This document shows, in pieces, positions 50,126-62,704 of a DNA stretch of 64,000 nucleotides. The stretch lies in NCBI GenBank assembly GCA_013407085.1, contig JACCGJ010014089.1:1-64000 (forward strand), read 5' to 3'. The notes under the pieces are model-generated. The model did no database searches and was not told the origin of the DNA. It saw nothing but the letters and a program-made list of their open reading frames with translations. How positions within the stretch are numbered: the first letter of the stretch is position 1; the number at the start of each line of letters is the position of its first letter. The position numbers were made by a program, and so were the translations under genes. Source of the stretch: Atriophallophorus winterbourni. Its lineage: Eukaryota > Platyhelminthes > Trematoda > Plagiorchiida > Microphallidae.

Positions 50126-52890
50126 ATGAACGCTACAAACTTTATTGATTGTTTATATACAAACACACAAAGTCTATCTAGCAAATTTTTGAACCAAACA
50201 GCTTACACCCCGTCATTACTCATAAAAAACACAATTAAATGCATCTACACGAACGCAAACAGCCTGATCAATAAGCTGCACGAACTCTCCGAGATTTGTG
50301 ATGAAACGAACCCAGACATAGTTGCCATAACAGAAACGTGGTTCACTACCTCGTTTTCTGATCTAGAACTCTCTTTACCAAGCATGTCTTTATTTCGACG
50401 TGACCGTTTGAGGGATGGCGGAGGAGCAGCACTCTACTGCAAACAATCATTTATTTGCAGAGTTATGAATGACCAAAATCTGGATATACTTGACACGCTT
50501 TGGTGTTCTATAACTCTTACTTCTGGTGACCAGTGCGTTATTGGAGTGATTTACCGTTCTCCAACCGCGAACTTCGACCTGAACAATAAACTGATTACTG
50601 CTTTGCAATATGTAACAACGCGATATAACACTCAAATTTTGATAATGGGAGACTTCAAACTTCTCCAGCTTTATAACCGTGATGATCATACACAGGAGAC
50701 ATTTGAACATGAAATTCGGGCAGTCTTGGATTACACACCACTCTATAACCACGTTATGATTTACTCGTATGAGGGGAGCTGACAGGCCGTCTACCTTGGA
50801 CTTAATACTTACATCTGATCCCACAGCTGTTGAGAATATTGTTTATAAACCGCCGATCGGACGAAGCGATCACGTTGTCCTAGAATTCTACTACCTTTGT
50901 AGTGCTAGGCGCAAATTTGACGGAATGAAATGCTTCAGGAGGGTAAACTACCGTACCCTTTGTGCAGAGCTTCAAAGCATTAGTTTAATACAGTTGGATT
51001 ACTCCGATTCAGACAGTCATTTGCGGTCTCTACTACAACACCTGAAACTTATATTAGAGAAACATTCAAACCTCGTCCCGAAGAAAAATTATCGACGTAA
51101 CAAATTTAAGCTACCTAGCAGGACCAAAAGTGGATGAAACAAATGGCAGTAGCGTGGAAGTTTCACAAGGCTACCAACACAGCTGATTTTTGGGCACAAT
51201 TTACACGACTGAGAAACAAAATTATCAGCTTGAATCGAGATGATAAACAAGCGTTCCAATCGCAATTGATTACTCAGATGCACCAGAATCCGAAGCTCTT
51301 GTATAGACTTGTAAACGATAGAACAAAAATTAAACCAGGAGTCTTTGCCCTGAAAAATTCGTCCGGCTTCACAAAATCCGTTGAACAAACCGCTGATTTG
51401 TTAGCAGACTTTTATGCTGGAGTATTTGCACCAAAATCCACAGAGCACGAACAGGAACCAAGCGTTCGTTATGATCGTCCCACTCTGAGTGAAATAATAA
51501 TTACTCCGATGGTGGTTGCGCAGCACTTAAGAAAGTTAAACGCAAAGAAATCTCCGGGACCAGACGAAATTTCACCGAAGCTCCTCAAAAACTGTCATGC
51601 GCAGCTCTCGGGACCTTTGTCTCGTCTGTTTAGCGAATTGCTTCAAGTCGGAATGGTACCAATTGATTGGAAGCTGGGAATAATTACACCAATTTACAAA
51701 AGTGGATGCCGTTCTGAAGTAAAAAATTACAGGCCTGTGACATTGCTGTCTTCGGTTTCAAAGGTTTTTGAGCGCATAATCACTGCAGAAGTAGTGCGCC
51801 ACCTGGAATCAAACGGACTCTTGACAATTGCCCAGCACGGATTTCGCAGAAACCGCTCTTGTCTAACTAATTTGCTGACATGTTTGGACGACTGGACTAG
51901 TGTAGTGGACGCTGGAGGCAGTATTCTTGCATGCTACCTAGACATTTCTAAAGCTTTTGACAGAGTTGATCACAACTTACTGCTGAACAAGCTAAAGAAA
52001 CACGGTATTGCTGGAGCACTGTATGACTTGTTGTGAGACTATCTCGGTATACTATCGAAGGAAATCGACGTCACTAGCGGTGTTCCACAGGGATCCGTGC
52101 TTGGACCGATACTGTTTCTGATCTATATGAATGACCTGCCAAGACCACGCGGCAGTAAGATGGTTCTGTTCGCAGATGACATAAAGAATATAGAAAAAAA
52201 TCAGCGTTGCCGAGGATTGCAGCGTGCTACAAAGTGACTTGGATGTTGTGAAAATGTGGTTATCTGAAAATAACCTACCGCTAAACATGCAGAAGTCTCA
52301 AATCATGCACATTAGTTGTGTGCTAAGATTTTCTCATTCATACAAGCTTGGCAACAATATCCTGGAGAACACCAAAGAAGAAAAAGACCTGGGTGTCTGG
52401 ATTTGCGGTAGCCTGAAAAATGGTCTACAATGCGAAGCCGTTTACAAACGCGCGTCTCGGATGCTCGGTGTGTTAAGGCGGATATTCGGACGTTTTTCCC
52501 AGAGCTGTTTTTCTCTGATGATGAACACGTACATACACCCGCTTACTGATTACGCTTCACAAGCATGGACTCCATGGCTTCAAAAAGACATTTCACTATT
52601 GGATCGCATATACCACAAAGCCTCAAAGTTGGTCATTGGGCTCGAAAACCTACCATTCGCTGACCGACTAAGTAAACTGAAGCTGGGGACGCTTGCACAA
52701 AGGAGACTGCGAGCCGACCTCCTCCTCACATTCGAAGTCCTTAACAGTGTTTCCCACCCTTTGGATATACTATTTCACCGACGAACATCCAGCAACAACC
52801 GCGGTCACAACTGCAAGTTGGAAATACCCCACTGCAATCCGAAATGTCGCAGGTATTTTTATTCTGTGCGTATTTGTTTCGCTTAGAATT
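50126..52890 (+). pseudogene. CR1-like LINE ORF2 (endonuclease and reverse transcriptase), broken
   Basis: The EEP endonuclease (50126-51137 in two frames) has DIVAITETW, RDGGGAALY, VIYRSP, MGDFK where MGDFN is usual (a catalytic-site asparagine changed to lysine), and IGRSDHVVLEF. Its N-terminus carries an internal duplication: CLYTNTQSLSSKF and CIYTNANSLINKL occur 30 codons apart. RT (51134-52890) has KKSPGPDEISP, DWKLGIITPIYKSG, NYRPVTLLSS, QHGFRRNRSCLTNLL, CYLDISKAFDRVDHN, a stop near 52034 and a short deletion, SGVPQGSVLGPILFLIYMNDL, LFADDIK, another frameshift near 52190, then LGVWICGSLKNGLQCEAVYKRASRMLGVLRRIFGRFS and the tail. At least five disablements. Confidence 0.85.
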
Positions 52891-53139
52891 CACTGCCAGT
52901 CAATTTGGTAAGCTCAAACACTTTTTCTATATTTAAATTGAAACTAGACGATTTCCTGAGAGCCAATCCAAATTATGCCCCAAACTATTAATAGTCTATC
53001 GTTACCAGAATTATTTTGATTTTGAAATGTTTCTACACACATATACACATATACACTTGTACCTATAGTTCAACTGCATGGTTATTTTAAAGTAATTGCT
53101 TTTTCAACCATAAAATCTTGATAAAGTTTGGTTTTATGT

Positions 53140-54145
53140 TTTAAATTCAAGCAACAAGGATTTTCGGTACAAGCCCGTAAGTTTACCGTCACCTACTTTG
53201 GGGCATCCGTTATTAACAAGCTATTGAAAATAAATACCCAAACCTATATTTTCGGCGGTCATTGAACTTCCTATAACAAATTGAAATTCCAATTTCGCAC
53301 CTCAAGTCTCTAATATAGAATTTAATTGGGAGCACATTTTTACAAGATGGAATATTGCGTCATACTTTTTTATTTATCTACCGCCTTGACCGAAATAGAT
53401 TTTCAATGTAATCCATAATTCGGCTGACTAAATATGATTTCAACTGAATAGTATCTTATAAGCACTGGGGTATATAAGGCGAATATTGTTCTTCAATTCG
53501 CATCGCCAGTTTCGTCTTCGTTCTCTTAGCGTTTTTTCAAAGCAAACTTCTCACTTAACAGTCTCTTATATATTACTTCATATTGTGTACTGTTCACCCG
53601 CTTGTTTCAAAAGACTGTGTTACGAAAACGTTGCATCACGATCATTTCAAGCACAAGCTGTAATCCTTATGAGGATATTATTTATAAAAAAACTTGAAAC
53701 AACAATTTTTCCTCTTCCGATCGGATCATAAATACCATCTCATTGATAATTCTTACTTGATGCCTGAGGATCTACTTAAATGTCAACCTACCTAAAAGAC
53801 TCGTTCAAAACAGGTCAAACTACCTCCTAGAATGTCATTATATCTGAGGTCATTTATTCCAATAACGACACCTTTGTCAAATGGAATTGATTTGTGAACA
53901 ATTACTACCTAATTTATCTCGTTGATGTGATGTCTATATTTTCAGTATATATTTTATTCTTTCATGTGTAACTTGTACGGTATTCGTTTATTTAACACTG
54001 ATCTCAAGTTGAAATTTCGAAAATTTTAGAATGAATATTTTTCCTTTTCTTCTTTCGCTCATAATTATTTTATCGAATTTTGTAACGTCGACTCTAAGTG
54101 CTCCTCTTTTTCCGCTTGATAAACGCTGTCGAGTCATCTCTAAAT
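53140..54145. other. no recognisable feature
   Basis: AT-rich. An 81-codon plus-strand frame at 53486 has no family resemblance. Confidence 0.4.
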
Positions 54146-54149
54146 AATT

Positions 54150-56090
54150 GATGAATTAGAACGTATTACGCAGGCAATCAAACATTATATAAACCAAATT
54201 AAAATTTAGGGAGGGCATTCCAAAGGAAACAAACGCGTGCACAATAAAATTATCGGCGAAAGCTGATACGGGTGTGGGGAATTTTAGTGTCGCTGAGTGG
54301 CTGCGTGTATGTCGTGAATCACGGTATTCGGAAAAATGTATTAAAGGATGATGAGGGGTATTTAATATTTGGTATGTTAGTATCACATCATTTCGACGGC
54401 TGCTTTAAAGGGGAGTAGGGAGTCTTATTTTTTGCAATCGTTCCTCGTTCGTTAGTTTCCGGAAACAACTTACGAGTTTGGTTGCACGATGGTATATTTT
54501 ATCAAGCAATAGTATATCTTTTTTAACCAAGGAGTCCAAGCTTGTGATGCATGCTTCATGGTTGGATTTAAGTAGGCTTTCATGATGGTTGGCAACGTTC
54601 CTGGCGAAAATGTTCTGAAAATCCGTCTCAGCCTACATAAAAGATTGGAAGTACGTTTGTAAATTACCTCACAATGCATGCTGTTCTTCAGGCTGCTGCA
54701 TACACAGAATCTAAGATCCTTTACAGTTTCGGTGCAGCTCAGCATCGTCTGCCCAGAGTAATACTGGAATGGCTTACCAATTTGCAACACCTAGCATTTT
54801 CTAAAATTGGAAGGCAACTTATTCCGTACCTATCATTCATCGAGAGCAACTAAAACACGTTGCAGTTGTGTACAGTCCGCAGTTGAATTTATCCGCGTCC
54901 AAAGTCTAATATCACCAGCAAAGAGAATCAACTTGCATGAGAGCGTCTCTGGTAGATCGTAGATGTACACCAAAAAAAGTACTGGCTCGAGGACTGAACC
55001 TTGAGATAGGCCTCTAGAGGCATCAATAACTTTTGATTGTACCCCTTCGATTCCAACGATTGACTTGCGCCCACTGAGGTAAATTTAAAGCCATACGAAT
55101 AGCTGTCCGCTGATACCCATCTGCTTCAGCATTTGTAGTAGTCGAAAATAATCAACTTGTTCAAAAGCTTTAGACATAACCAGATAGCAAGCGTGGATGC
55201 AAGTTCCTTCGTCAACCGCATGGGTCTAGTCGTTTAACACCGTCAACAAGGTTGTCAAGAATGAGCGATATTTACGGAAGCCATGCTGCACTACAAATAG
55301 CATATTTTGTGATTTCAAGTGATGAACTATTTCTTTCGTCAATATACGCTAGAGATCTTTGGATATCACAGGAAATAGGTTGACAGGACGGTAGTTTGCA
55401 GGATCTGAACGTCTACCACCTTTGTAGATAGGTGAAATTAACCATGATTTTCACTCTGTTGGTCACTCCTTCGGTAAGAGAATCTTTAAACAATTCACAT
55501 GAAAGTTCACTCAGCTGCTGGTCACAGGACTTCAGTATAGTCAGAGTGCTTCCGTCCGCTTCAGGGGATTACTTAGGGTTCATTTGACACAAATATCTTT
55601 GTATAATCGCTAAATTGATCTCGATCTCAGTCAGCTGTTGCCTGACGGTTGATGGCTGTAATGCATATGCCGATCTAATCGCTAACGGGATAAATACTTT
55701 AGCATAGAATTGAGAGAGAGCATCAGCTGTTTATTTTATGACAACGTTGATCCATTATCATTAAGAACAGGAAAAAACCATGGTTTCACGCTAGATAGAG
55801 CATTGACAATCTGATATAACTATTAAGTATTTCCTTCTATTTTCAAATGTAGAAAGCGATGGCAAATTTGCTTGTCTACCTTGATGAGAGTGTTTACTTT
55901 GTTGCGAATTATGCAAAATGCAAAAAACATGTTCGTGAGAGTATAGAGACACACCACCATCTTTACGTAGACGATCGTTCCGTAATAGTATGTTTGGGAT
56001 AGAAAGTTCGCTTAATTGAATGTCTCATTCTTGCAAACTGGTTTTCCAGGTGTGACTGTCTACTCCCCATATCATTAGGCTCTTAACCTA
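54150..56090 (-). mobile_element. decayed CR1-like LINE (RT)
   Basis: Minus-strand blocks: MILTYQILNTPHHPL and FADNFIVHAFVSFGMPSLN (tail, 54156-54386), SSLKNSMHCEVIYKRTSNLLCRLRRIFRTFSPGTLPTIMKAYLNPTMKHASQAWTPWL (54470-54790), a LSRGLSQGSVLEPVLFLVYIYDL-like block near 54960-55010, and the FDYFRLLQMLKQM and NLFPVISKDL regions near 55130-55370. The element is riddled with stops, and its endonuclease is missing or unrecognisable. Confidence 0.7.
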
Positions 56091-56094
56091 CAGT

Positions 56095-56890
56095 TAATTA
56101 TTTACTATTGTTGCGGACGTCTTTATTGGAATGTCTACAGCTAGCACAAGTTTATCGTTATTGTATGCATTGTAGGAAACATATTTAACAGTGACTTTGT
56201 TTAATGCTATTAATATTATCAAAACTTATGTGTTTATGACTACGCATGTAAAAAATATATAAATATTTTTTTTAAAATTCAAAACTAACTTCGTTACACT
56301 TGATGTTTTCCCCGTTTTCTAATCTAGGTTTCTTTGCCCGATCGTCTACTTGATCACTGAAAACTTCAACCAGCATTTCTACAAATAATGAACGGAATTT
56401 GATGAAATAATTGACATGTTCTATGTCATGTTCTGAAAAGTTTAATAATCACCGAATTCATTGTGCTAATTGCTAAATGATATTTTTAACGTCAGAGTAA
56501 AAATATGATATAGCGTGACCATGAATGATGGTTCAATTTTACTCGAGATATTTTCTGAAGCTACATGAGTATGTTGGGTATAATGAAATTTATTACAGAA
56601 ATGCTTTTGCATGTTCTGATGAATACCAAATGTATTCAATTTCATTTCAGGTTTGGGCGCATGGCATTGTCAAAAAATCTTTGGATCTTATTCCTTGTTG
56701 AAATTATCTGATATAATCAGTGTTCAATTGAATATTCAGTGTTCAATAGTGTAAACAGAAAATTTAAATAAGCAAACATCATCCGCATTTAGAGTAATCG
56801 AACATGATATTTATAATAGAACCGTGTAATATGTCATTCTAAATGAAGAACCTTTAATAATATTGAAATCATGGTCTGTAATATTATGAA
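56095..56890. other. no recognisable feature
   Basis: Very AT-rich. One plus-strand acceptor-like TTTCATTTCAG at 56648 has no convincing exon after it. Confidence 0.35.
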
Positions 56891-56897
56891 AACTCAC

Positions 56898-56942
56898 CAG
56901 TATATTTCGGCTGACCTGCCACACAAAAACTCCGAATATTTT
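56898..56942 (-). CDS. possible micro-exon downstream of the 58.5 kb exon
   Basis: A 45-nt segment on the minus strand lies between ATGATTTTAG and GTGAGTTTTC. Its phase accepts the one-base overhang left by the 58470-58683 exon, giving NIRSFCVAGQPKYT after the joining codon. Fifteen codons is too short to identify, and chance acceptor-donor pairs of this size are common in AT-rich DNA. Confidence 0.25.
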
Positions 56943-57429
56943 CTAAAATCATAATTATTAAACAATATAAACCAGATTGAAGTACACAGCGTTCTTGACG
57001 TAGGATTTGTGGAAAGAATTAATGTGTTGTCACACAGAACAACAAGTTGATTTACCGTCGCTCGATGATACGATTTTGCTCCCATCAATAGCAATAACAC
57101 GCAACGGGTTGAAGAGATGTTTGTACGCAAAATGTGATATGAAGATGTGAATTTGTAAGCCACAGTTGAATAATGCAGGTGTGATTAACCTGGTCAATCA
57201 CATGTGTAAACACATGTAGATGGGTTAAAATCATAACCTAGACAAAAATAATCCGCTTTGCATCTGATTCCATCACATATGCACAATATCCTTGTTTTCG
57301 GGTTGTTTACACTCATAAGGTATATACATTAGGTTGTCTTGCTATGTCTCAATCATTCATGGCCTATAAGTTTGAACTCAGTTTACCATTTCCCAAATGT
57401 TTACGGAACTCGGATAACTGTTGTATTAT

Positions 57430-57471
57430 CCCTACCGGATAATTGCCCACATCATGAAACCGGTTGCAGGG
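57430..57471 (+). ncRNA. decayed hammerhead repeat
   Basis: Aligns with the intron-10 ribozyme: stem I CCCTAC/GCAGGG (five of six pairs hold), CGGATAA in place of CTGATGA, a disrupted stem II, then GAAA, CCGG and GTT. Mutated core and GTT site make activity unlikely. Confidence 0.45.
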
Positions 57472-57479
57472 CGGAGGTG

Positions 57480-58465
57480 ATGAAAATGTATGTATATGTT
57501 CAAACTCATTCTAGAAAATTAATCTTAATCCAATTAGCTTTAACTCAAAGGATTTCGTTTTTAAATGCGTTCATGCATATTTTGTATTCACAGTTAAATG
57601 ATATGTTTAGTAATACAAAGCATGTAGTCAAAATTGTGTCGTTGATCGTGAAAGATGTAAAGAAATTGGAGAAAAAGGAATAAAAGTTTAAGATTTGTGT
57701 TTATATGAAAGAAGTTGTTTACAATATAATCTAAAATATCCATGTTCAATTTAACCTGATGCATCTTCTTTTCTGTTGAGAGCATTAATATCGCTATACG
57801 ACATGCCCGCGTACGTTGTTATAGCCCAAATTTAGAATGTACTTTTTAAGATTCAGCTTGATAGCGGAATCTGCACCTTACAAATTAATTCCGCAATATT
57901 TATTTTAAATAAACCTATTAAACGAACAATAATTTACATTGGAAATTGGGTATAATTTGATATAAATTAACTTAATAAATTATTCCCTAACCGACTTAAA
58001 ATACTAATCTCGATTTCATTTTTTACTCACATTTGAAAATTTATTCGAAATAAATTGCCTAAGCATTTCTAAATTTGAGGAACGTAAGTTTTGTAGGCAA
58101 TCCGCAATTTCACATCATACTGACGCAATAGACCTAGTAGAAGCACATTGTGTATCAGTAACCTACAATTTTAAATGCAAATATCTTTACGTATTATCTA
58201 GAAAAAAATATAAATCTGTGCATATTGTATGGACTGGATTACTGGAAGAAAAAATCATACAGCATTTGTCCACTGGCTGTATTTGATTAGGTAACAAATT
58301 AACTAGAAACGGGTATACGTGTCACACTTATTTTCGTCTGCATTGCAAAAACATCGTTATTCTAACAAAAATATCGTAATGCTTACATTTGGAAAAACTC
58401 TCATAAACTTTCTCTAAATTGCACAGGCTCTAGTAAACATGGAAGATACTTAACGCCATACAAAC
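57480..58465. other. no recognisable feature
   Basis: AT-rich. A 114-codon plus-strand frame (57339-57683) overlaps the decayed hammerhead and looks non-coding. Confidence 0.35.
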
Positions 58466-58469
58466 TTAC

Positions 58470-58683
58470 CGTATGGATAAGTCACCTTTGTTAGCGTAGT
58501 TATAGATACCATGTTTTGAGCGCGCAGTTTGTGAAGGAGTGTTTGTAGGGACGGTTGGGTTCCTTCCTTATGTGTATGATAAACTTCAAAATCATAGTAT
58601 AATTTGCCGTCGTCTGTTGTTCTTCGACGTGTGAAATATGTTGCGTTAATTACGTCCAAATGTTTATGGAGGACGCGACTAAG
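58470..58683 (-). CDS. orphan exon of an unrecognised gene
   Basis: On the minus strand a strong acceptor (TTATTTATTTCAG) precedes a 214-nt open segment that ends at the donor GTAAGTTTG. It encodes 71 codons plus one base, including LSRVLHKHLDVINATYFTRR, TTDDGKLYYDFEVYHTHKEG and LLHKLRAQNMVSITTLTKV. Mixed charged and hydrophobic composition, no stops and good signals on both ends support a real exon. I do not recognise the protein. It differs from every mobile-element frame in the window. A gene on this strand would continue toward lower coordinates, possibly using the 56.9 kb and 44.7 kb segments. Confidence 0.5.
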
Positions 58684-58689
58684 CTGAAA

Positions 58690-60400
58690 TAAATAAATAC
58701 AACGTAATATTGGTCATATACACACATTTTTTGTATTTCAAGCCTCAATTATACTTGTACATGTATTAATTTATTCTGAGTTTGAAGCGAGACGTCAAAA
58801 CACAATTAAATCTCAGTTTAATTTAAAACTACAATTTGAAAATTCCGAAGATATAAGAGATCATTAATATTCACTAGCTTTGAAAGCATCCTTTGGCACG
58901 AAACAAGAGCATGAAGCTCCGAACTGTCCGATCACAGCAATTGAAAACCAGCAAAAATTCGGTTTCGAGAAAGATGTATGAGGATGATTACATTTAAACC
59001 GGCCTACAAGCGAATTGACAACGTCAGGTGATAGTGAAATATAAGGGATTGGTCAAAGCCGGTAGACGGTGCATAACGTGGTGAGGGATAGAAATGAACC
59101 GATTGTAGTTCTCTTGTGTTATACCATTCGTGGATGAACAAGATTAGCGTTAGATTAATTGGCTTCGCGGTGAATCTGTATGACATTGAGAAATGCGTGT
59201 GCGTGTGAAGTGAGGGTTTGATGTGGCTAATTATTCTATCAAGTTTTTCTGAAGCCTGTGTGAACAAATAAATTGAAGTTGAAACAACACATTCGGTTTG
59301 GCCTTGCTTGACCTGAAGTAATCTTGGTTAATCCTAACCCAATATGATTTTGTATACTGACGGTAACTCTAGTTACCACCTCAAATTTTATCCCTTAGAA
59401 ATTAAACAAGCAGTCGATTGCGCAGTAGCTCCCGTCGGTAACTTTAGTGACCATGGGAGTGCACTTGTCAGGCGGTTTCTGGCATCTGATCATGGAAATT
59501 AATCATGTGTTTTTTATGCCATAATTAAACACAATAACACAAAAATGTATCCTTATTTGTTTTTCGATTTGTGACAGAATGCTTGCATCACCATTACAGT
59601 TTTAATTTACATTTAGTTTTTGAATGTGTGTGTAAATTTCAACTGATTGATTGTTTTCAGTCTCATAAGATTTAAGAGGCAACGCTAGAGATAGCAATCA
59701 GTAGTTTTTAGCTCTACTTCGTTGCACACTGTTTCACAGACTAATACAGATCTACACTAACTAAATGTCACTAGCAAAATAAGATGCGCTACATTATCTT
59801 ACGATAAAGCGCAACGTAGTTTCCAGTTATGTTCAACAAGTTTGTTTAGCTTCGAAAGGAAAACCGATCTCATCCATTGATCTACAAAATATAATAAGAG
59901 CTCATCTGCATGCGTTTCCGTCACATTTTTCAGGGAGGAAGAGTAGAATCAGGATCCGCATGCGTATATACACAAGCAGCTGTTTTGAGCGAATTTTTTA
60001 ATTTAATGCTTGAATCTCTTGTTTCTGATAGTTGCTCGTCAAATAGAAATTTTTGTTAAGATCGGATTCGAACACAATGTGTTTTTTATCATATCTTTCA
60101 AGACTTAATGCAGTTTTAAACTGTAGCGTGTGGTGGAAAGACCGAAAATGATTGCGTCAGGTCATTTTTGCTCAACAAGTGGTAGCTGGCGAACGTCTGG
60201 CGACATATCGCAACTTTCGGGTAATCGGTCCAACAATAAACACTCGTTGCACGCACGCACATCGATTTCTTCATCACGGAGGTCAATATATCAAACGATA
60301 ATCGCTTTGATGCATGAATCCATCAACGCAAGAACAGCCGATTGGTCAATGTTTTATAGTACGCACAAGTCAAACAACAAACGCGCCTATCGTATGTAGA
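58690..60400. other. no recognisable feature
   Basis: Two short minus- and plus-strand frames (59004-59267, 60130-60399) show no family features. The stretch just before 60400 may be the 5' side of the Penelope-like element that follows. Confidence 0.35.
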
Positions 60401-60404
60401 GATT

Positions 60405-61360
60405 CCACTATGCCCAATCGTGTCGATGCCTGGAGCATCTAGCTACATACTCGGAAATGAACTGGGAAAAAGAATAATCTACTTTATTCAAGGATCAAAT
60501 TATTCGATAGATTCCGCAACTAAATTCCTACAGAAAATGAGGGACGTAAATATAGAAGATGGAGCGATCATGTTCTCTTTTGATGTCGGTTACCAATACG
60601 TCGATGATACGTTCGTAATTCTAAAGATGGAAAACTTCGATGATGCGCATTTAATTGCGTCTTCCATTGAATTCAATTTACTTAAGAGACAGAATGTGAC
60701 AACTGTCTACCATTTATTTGTGTAAACGTGCGAAGAACGGAACAGGAACATAGAAACAAGCGTATACAGTAAAGGAACACAAACAGATCCAATTTGAACT
60801 ATAAAAGCAAGCACTCGGCCACCCACAACCGAAGCTATTCAATCGCTCAAAAACATAATGCAGTACCGATGAACACAAAGAAAGAAGAGGAGAAATATTT
60901 ACTCAAACTCTTCCGGACGAATGGTTACCCAAAGAGTTCATCATTTGAAACATGGACTCGTCAACCCGATCGCGTTTTAACAGCAGGAACAGCGTTAGGT
61001 TTATTGTAATATATATACTCGGAGATTACCGCCAGAATGATACCCCCAATCGGAATTCGCTTAGCACACAAAACACCTTCGACACTGAGAAGCCAACTAC
61101 TCAAGGTTAATCACACGCAGGCTAATGAGAAATGATATAATGTCGGGTACATAATCCCTTTTTCCGAATGTAGGAAATATTAAATGGGACAGACTGGAAG
61201 ATGGATAGGGAACAAATATACATAAAAATAAACTGGCTACACGACGACACGAAAACAAATCAGTAATATTGGTACTCATGAATCGAGATGGTCACGAATT
61301 CAGTAGGGATGGAACAGAGATCATCGCCAAAGGCATAACTCATCACGTTCAATGAGTGCT
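60405..61360 (+). mobile_element. third Penelope-like element, different family, internally deleted
   Basis: Plus-strand RT: NYSIDSATKFLQKMRDVNIEDGAIMFSFDVG joins directly to YQYVDDTFVILKMENFDDAH, so the region between motifs A and C (including the MGSPLSP block) has been deleted. Further downstream, in other frames, come NYKSKHSATHNRSYS, EEEKYLLKLFRTNGYPKS, then NKLATRRHENKSVILVLMNRDGHEFSRDGTEIIAKGITHHV, which is the end of the GIY-YIG domain. Several stops and frame changes. Non-functional. Confidence 0.8.
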
Positions 61361-61364
61361 TAAG

Positions 61365-61950
61365 TTTTTCTAACAATCTTCACCATTCCTATTGTAATTT
61401 TAAGAAGAACTACGTTTAATATTTTATATTTGGATTTGTGTTTAGAAACTCTTGTAAATGAATACATGGATTTTATTTTAACTATATTAAGTAGAAAAGT
61501 AAGCTAGAAATATTTTTGAAAATTTTATAAATGCAAATTAACAAATATTTTCTCAAAAAACCTAACTTACTTCTTTTACATAATCCACATTTCTCGATGC
61601 GTTATGAGAAATTATCATATGATAAACTGGAATAGAACATTGTTGAATTTTAGTGCATCAAAATTTAAAATCAGTGAAAATTTAGGTACTTAGACAATCT
61701 AATCATTTAGATTTTAAAATCATTAACTGAATATTTTCACTAAAGCCAACATTGGGTAGGCAATATAACAACTGTGCTTTAGAGGAACTTAGAACGATTG
61801 AACTAGGCACGTTTTTCACTACCTCATACTACCTCGGTACTCTACTGTACGTTTGTTCACGTATTGGCTACCGCGATACAATTTTTTATTGTCTTGTGCG
61901 TTTTCTCCTAACTTCGTGGGACGTTATAGTTATAATCCATTTGCTGCAAA
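61365..61950. other. no confident feature
   Basis: Contains a TTGGCTACCGCGATACAAT block near 61864 that recurs near 63180, a dispersed repeat of unknown type. A 78-codon plus-strand frame over it has no recognisable domain. Confidence 0.4.
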
Positions 61951-61953
61951 TCG

Positions 61954-62075
61954 GTGAGCCTGACGTGATAAACATATCCTCCGTGTAATACAAATGGGTG
62001 AACCGATATACACGCATCTTCCGTGCAGTACACATTGATGAGCCTAAATGCACGCATCCTGGGTGTATTTTTCCG
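61954..62075 (+). repeat. imperfect tandem repeat, about 43-bp unit, 2.8 copies
   Basis: Units begin GTGAGCC, GTGAACC and GAGCC and share an ACGCATC(C/T)TCCGTG core and a TACA(A/C)AT(G/T)G end. Non-coding. Confidence 0.6.
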
Positions 62076-62199
62076 ATATGTCAAATTGTCCCTATTTAAA
62101 TCGGAGTTGCTTTTCAAATCAATAATTTTAACTCGTTTTATCTCACTTTTTATCGGGACATAATATTCGTCACATTGCTACACTTATTGATTGATCATC

Positions 62200-62700
62200 C
62201 ATTCATGGGTTTAAAAAAATCCAGATTCATTCTGCATGACAGACAGTTCACCGTATTGAATGATTTTGAGCATCTCATTCAATCATTGAACAGATCGGCG
62301 TAAAAGGTCCGCTACTAGATAGCCGACACCTGGATTTCGTAAGTCAATTCACCACTAACATAAGAAATATCAAAGGTGCCAAAATTCGATCTCTGACGCG
62401 CTATCTACAATGTGTGTTATACGGTTGCCATCCTGTATCGACTTCAACGAAATCGCTGAATTGCAAGCGATCGACGACGTCTGACCGAAAGCCAGTGGGT
62501 ATGTTCAGCATGAAACTGTCATGGCAACCTAAAACATTTCACTTACAACCCTATGTACATCAAATGTTATCTCAGAACCCGACATCGCCAACGAAATCGG
62601 TAACCCAGTCATCAACCATAAACGCTCACCTTCCTTCTCGGAACCCATCAGAAAAGGTCCTTACCAGATGGGCCAGACACGGCAATTAATTTATCTTCAT
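62200..62700 (+). mobile_element. Ty3/Gypsy pol remnant (RNase H region)
   Basis: The plus strand spells KKSRFILHDRQFTVLNDFEHLIQSLN, then SRHLDFVSQFTTNIRNIKGAKI, which corresponds to the RNase H end of Gypsy pol (R-F-LEGRQFTV-TDHKPL; RHLDFISQFTTDI-H-KG). The catalytic TDH triplet reads NDF here. Frames break after 62400, and the integrase is not recognisable. Confidence 0.6.
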
Positions 62701-62704
62701 CATC

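Larger units (their letters stand above)
48810..53135 (+). mobile_element. near full-length CR1-like LINE
   Basis: ORF1, ORF2 and a 3' UTR are all present in order over about 4.3 kb, the most complete LINE in the window although mutated. The 3' end is set by the AACCATAAAATCTTG motif shared with the 26.6 kb copy. ORF1 and ORF2 are separated by about 10 bp of spacer after the ORF1 end near 50114. Confidence 0.85.
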
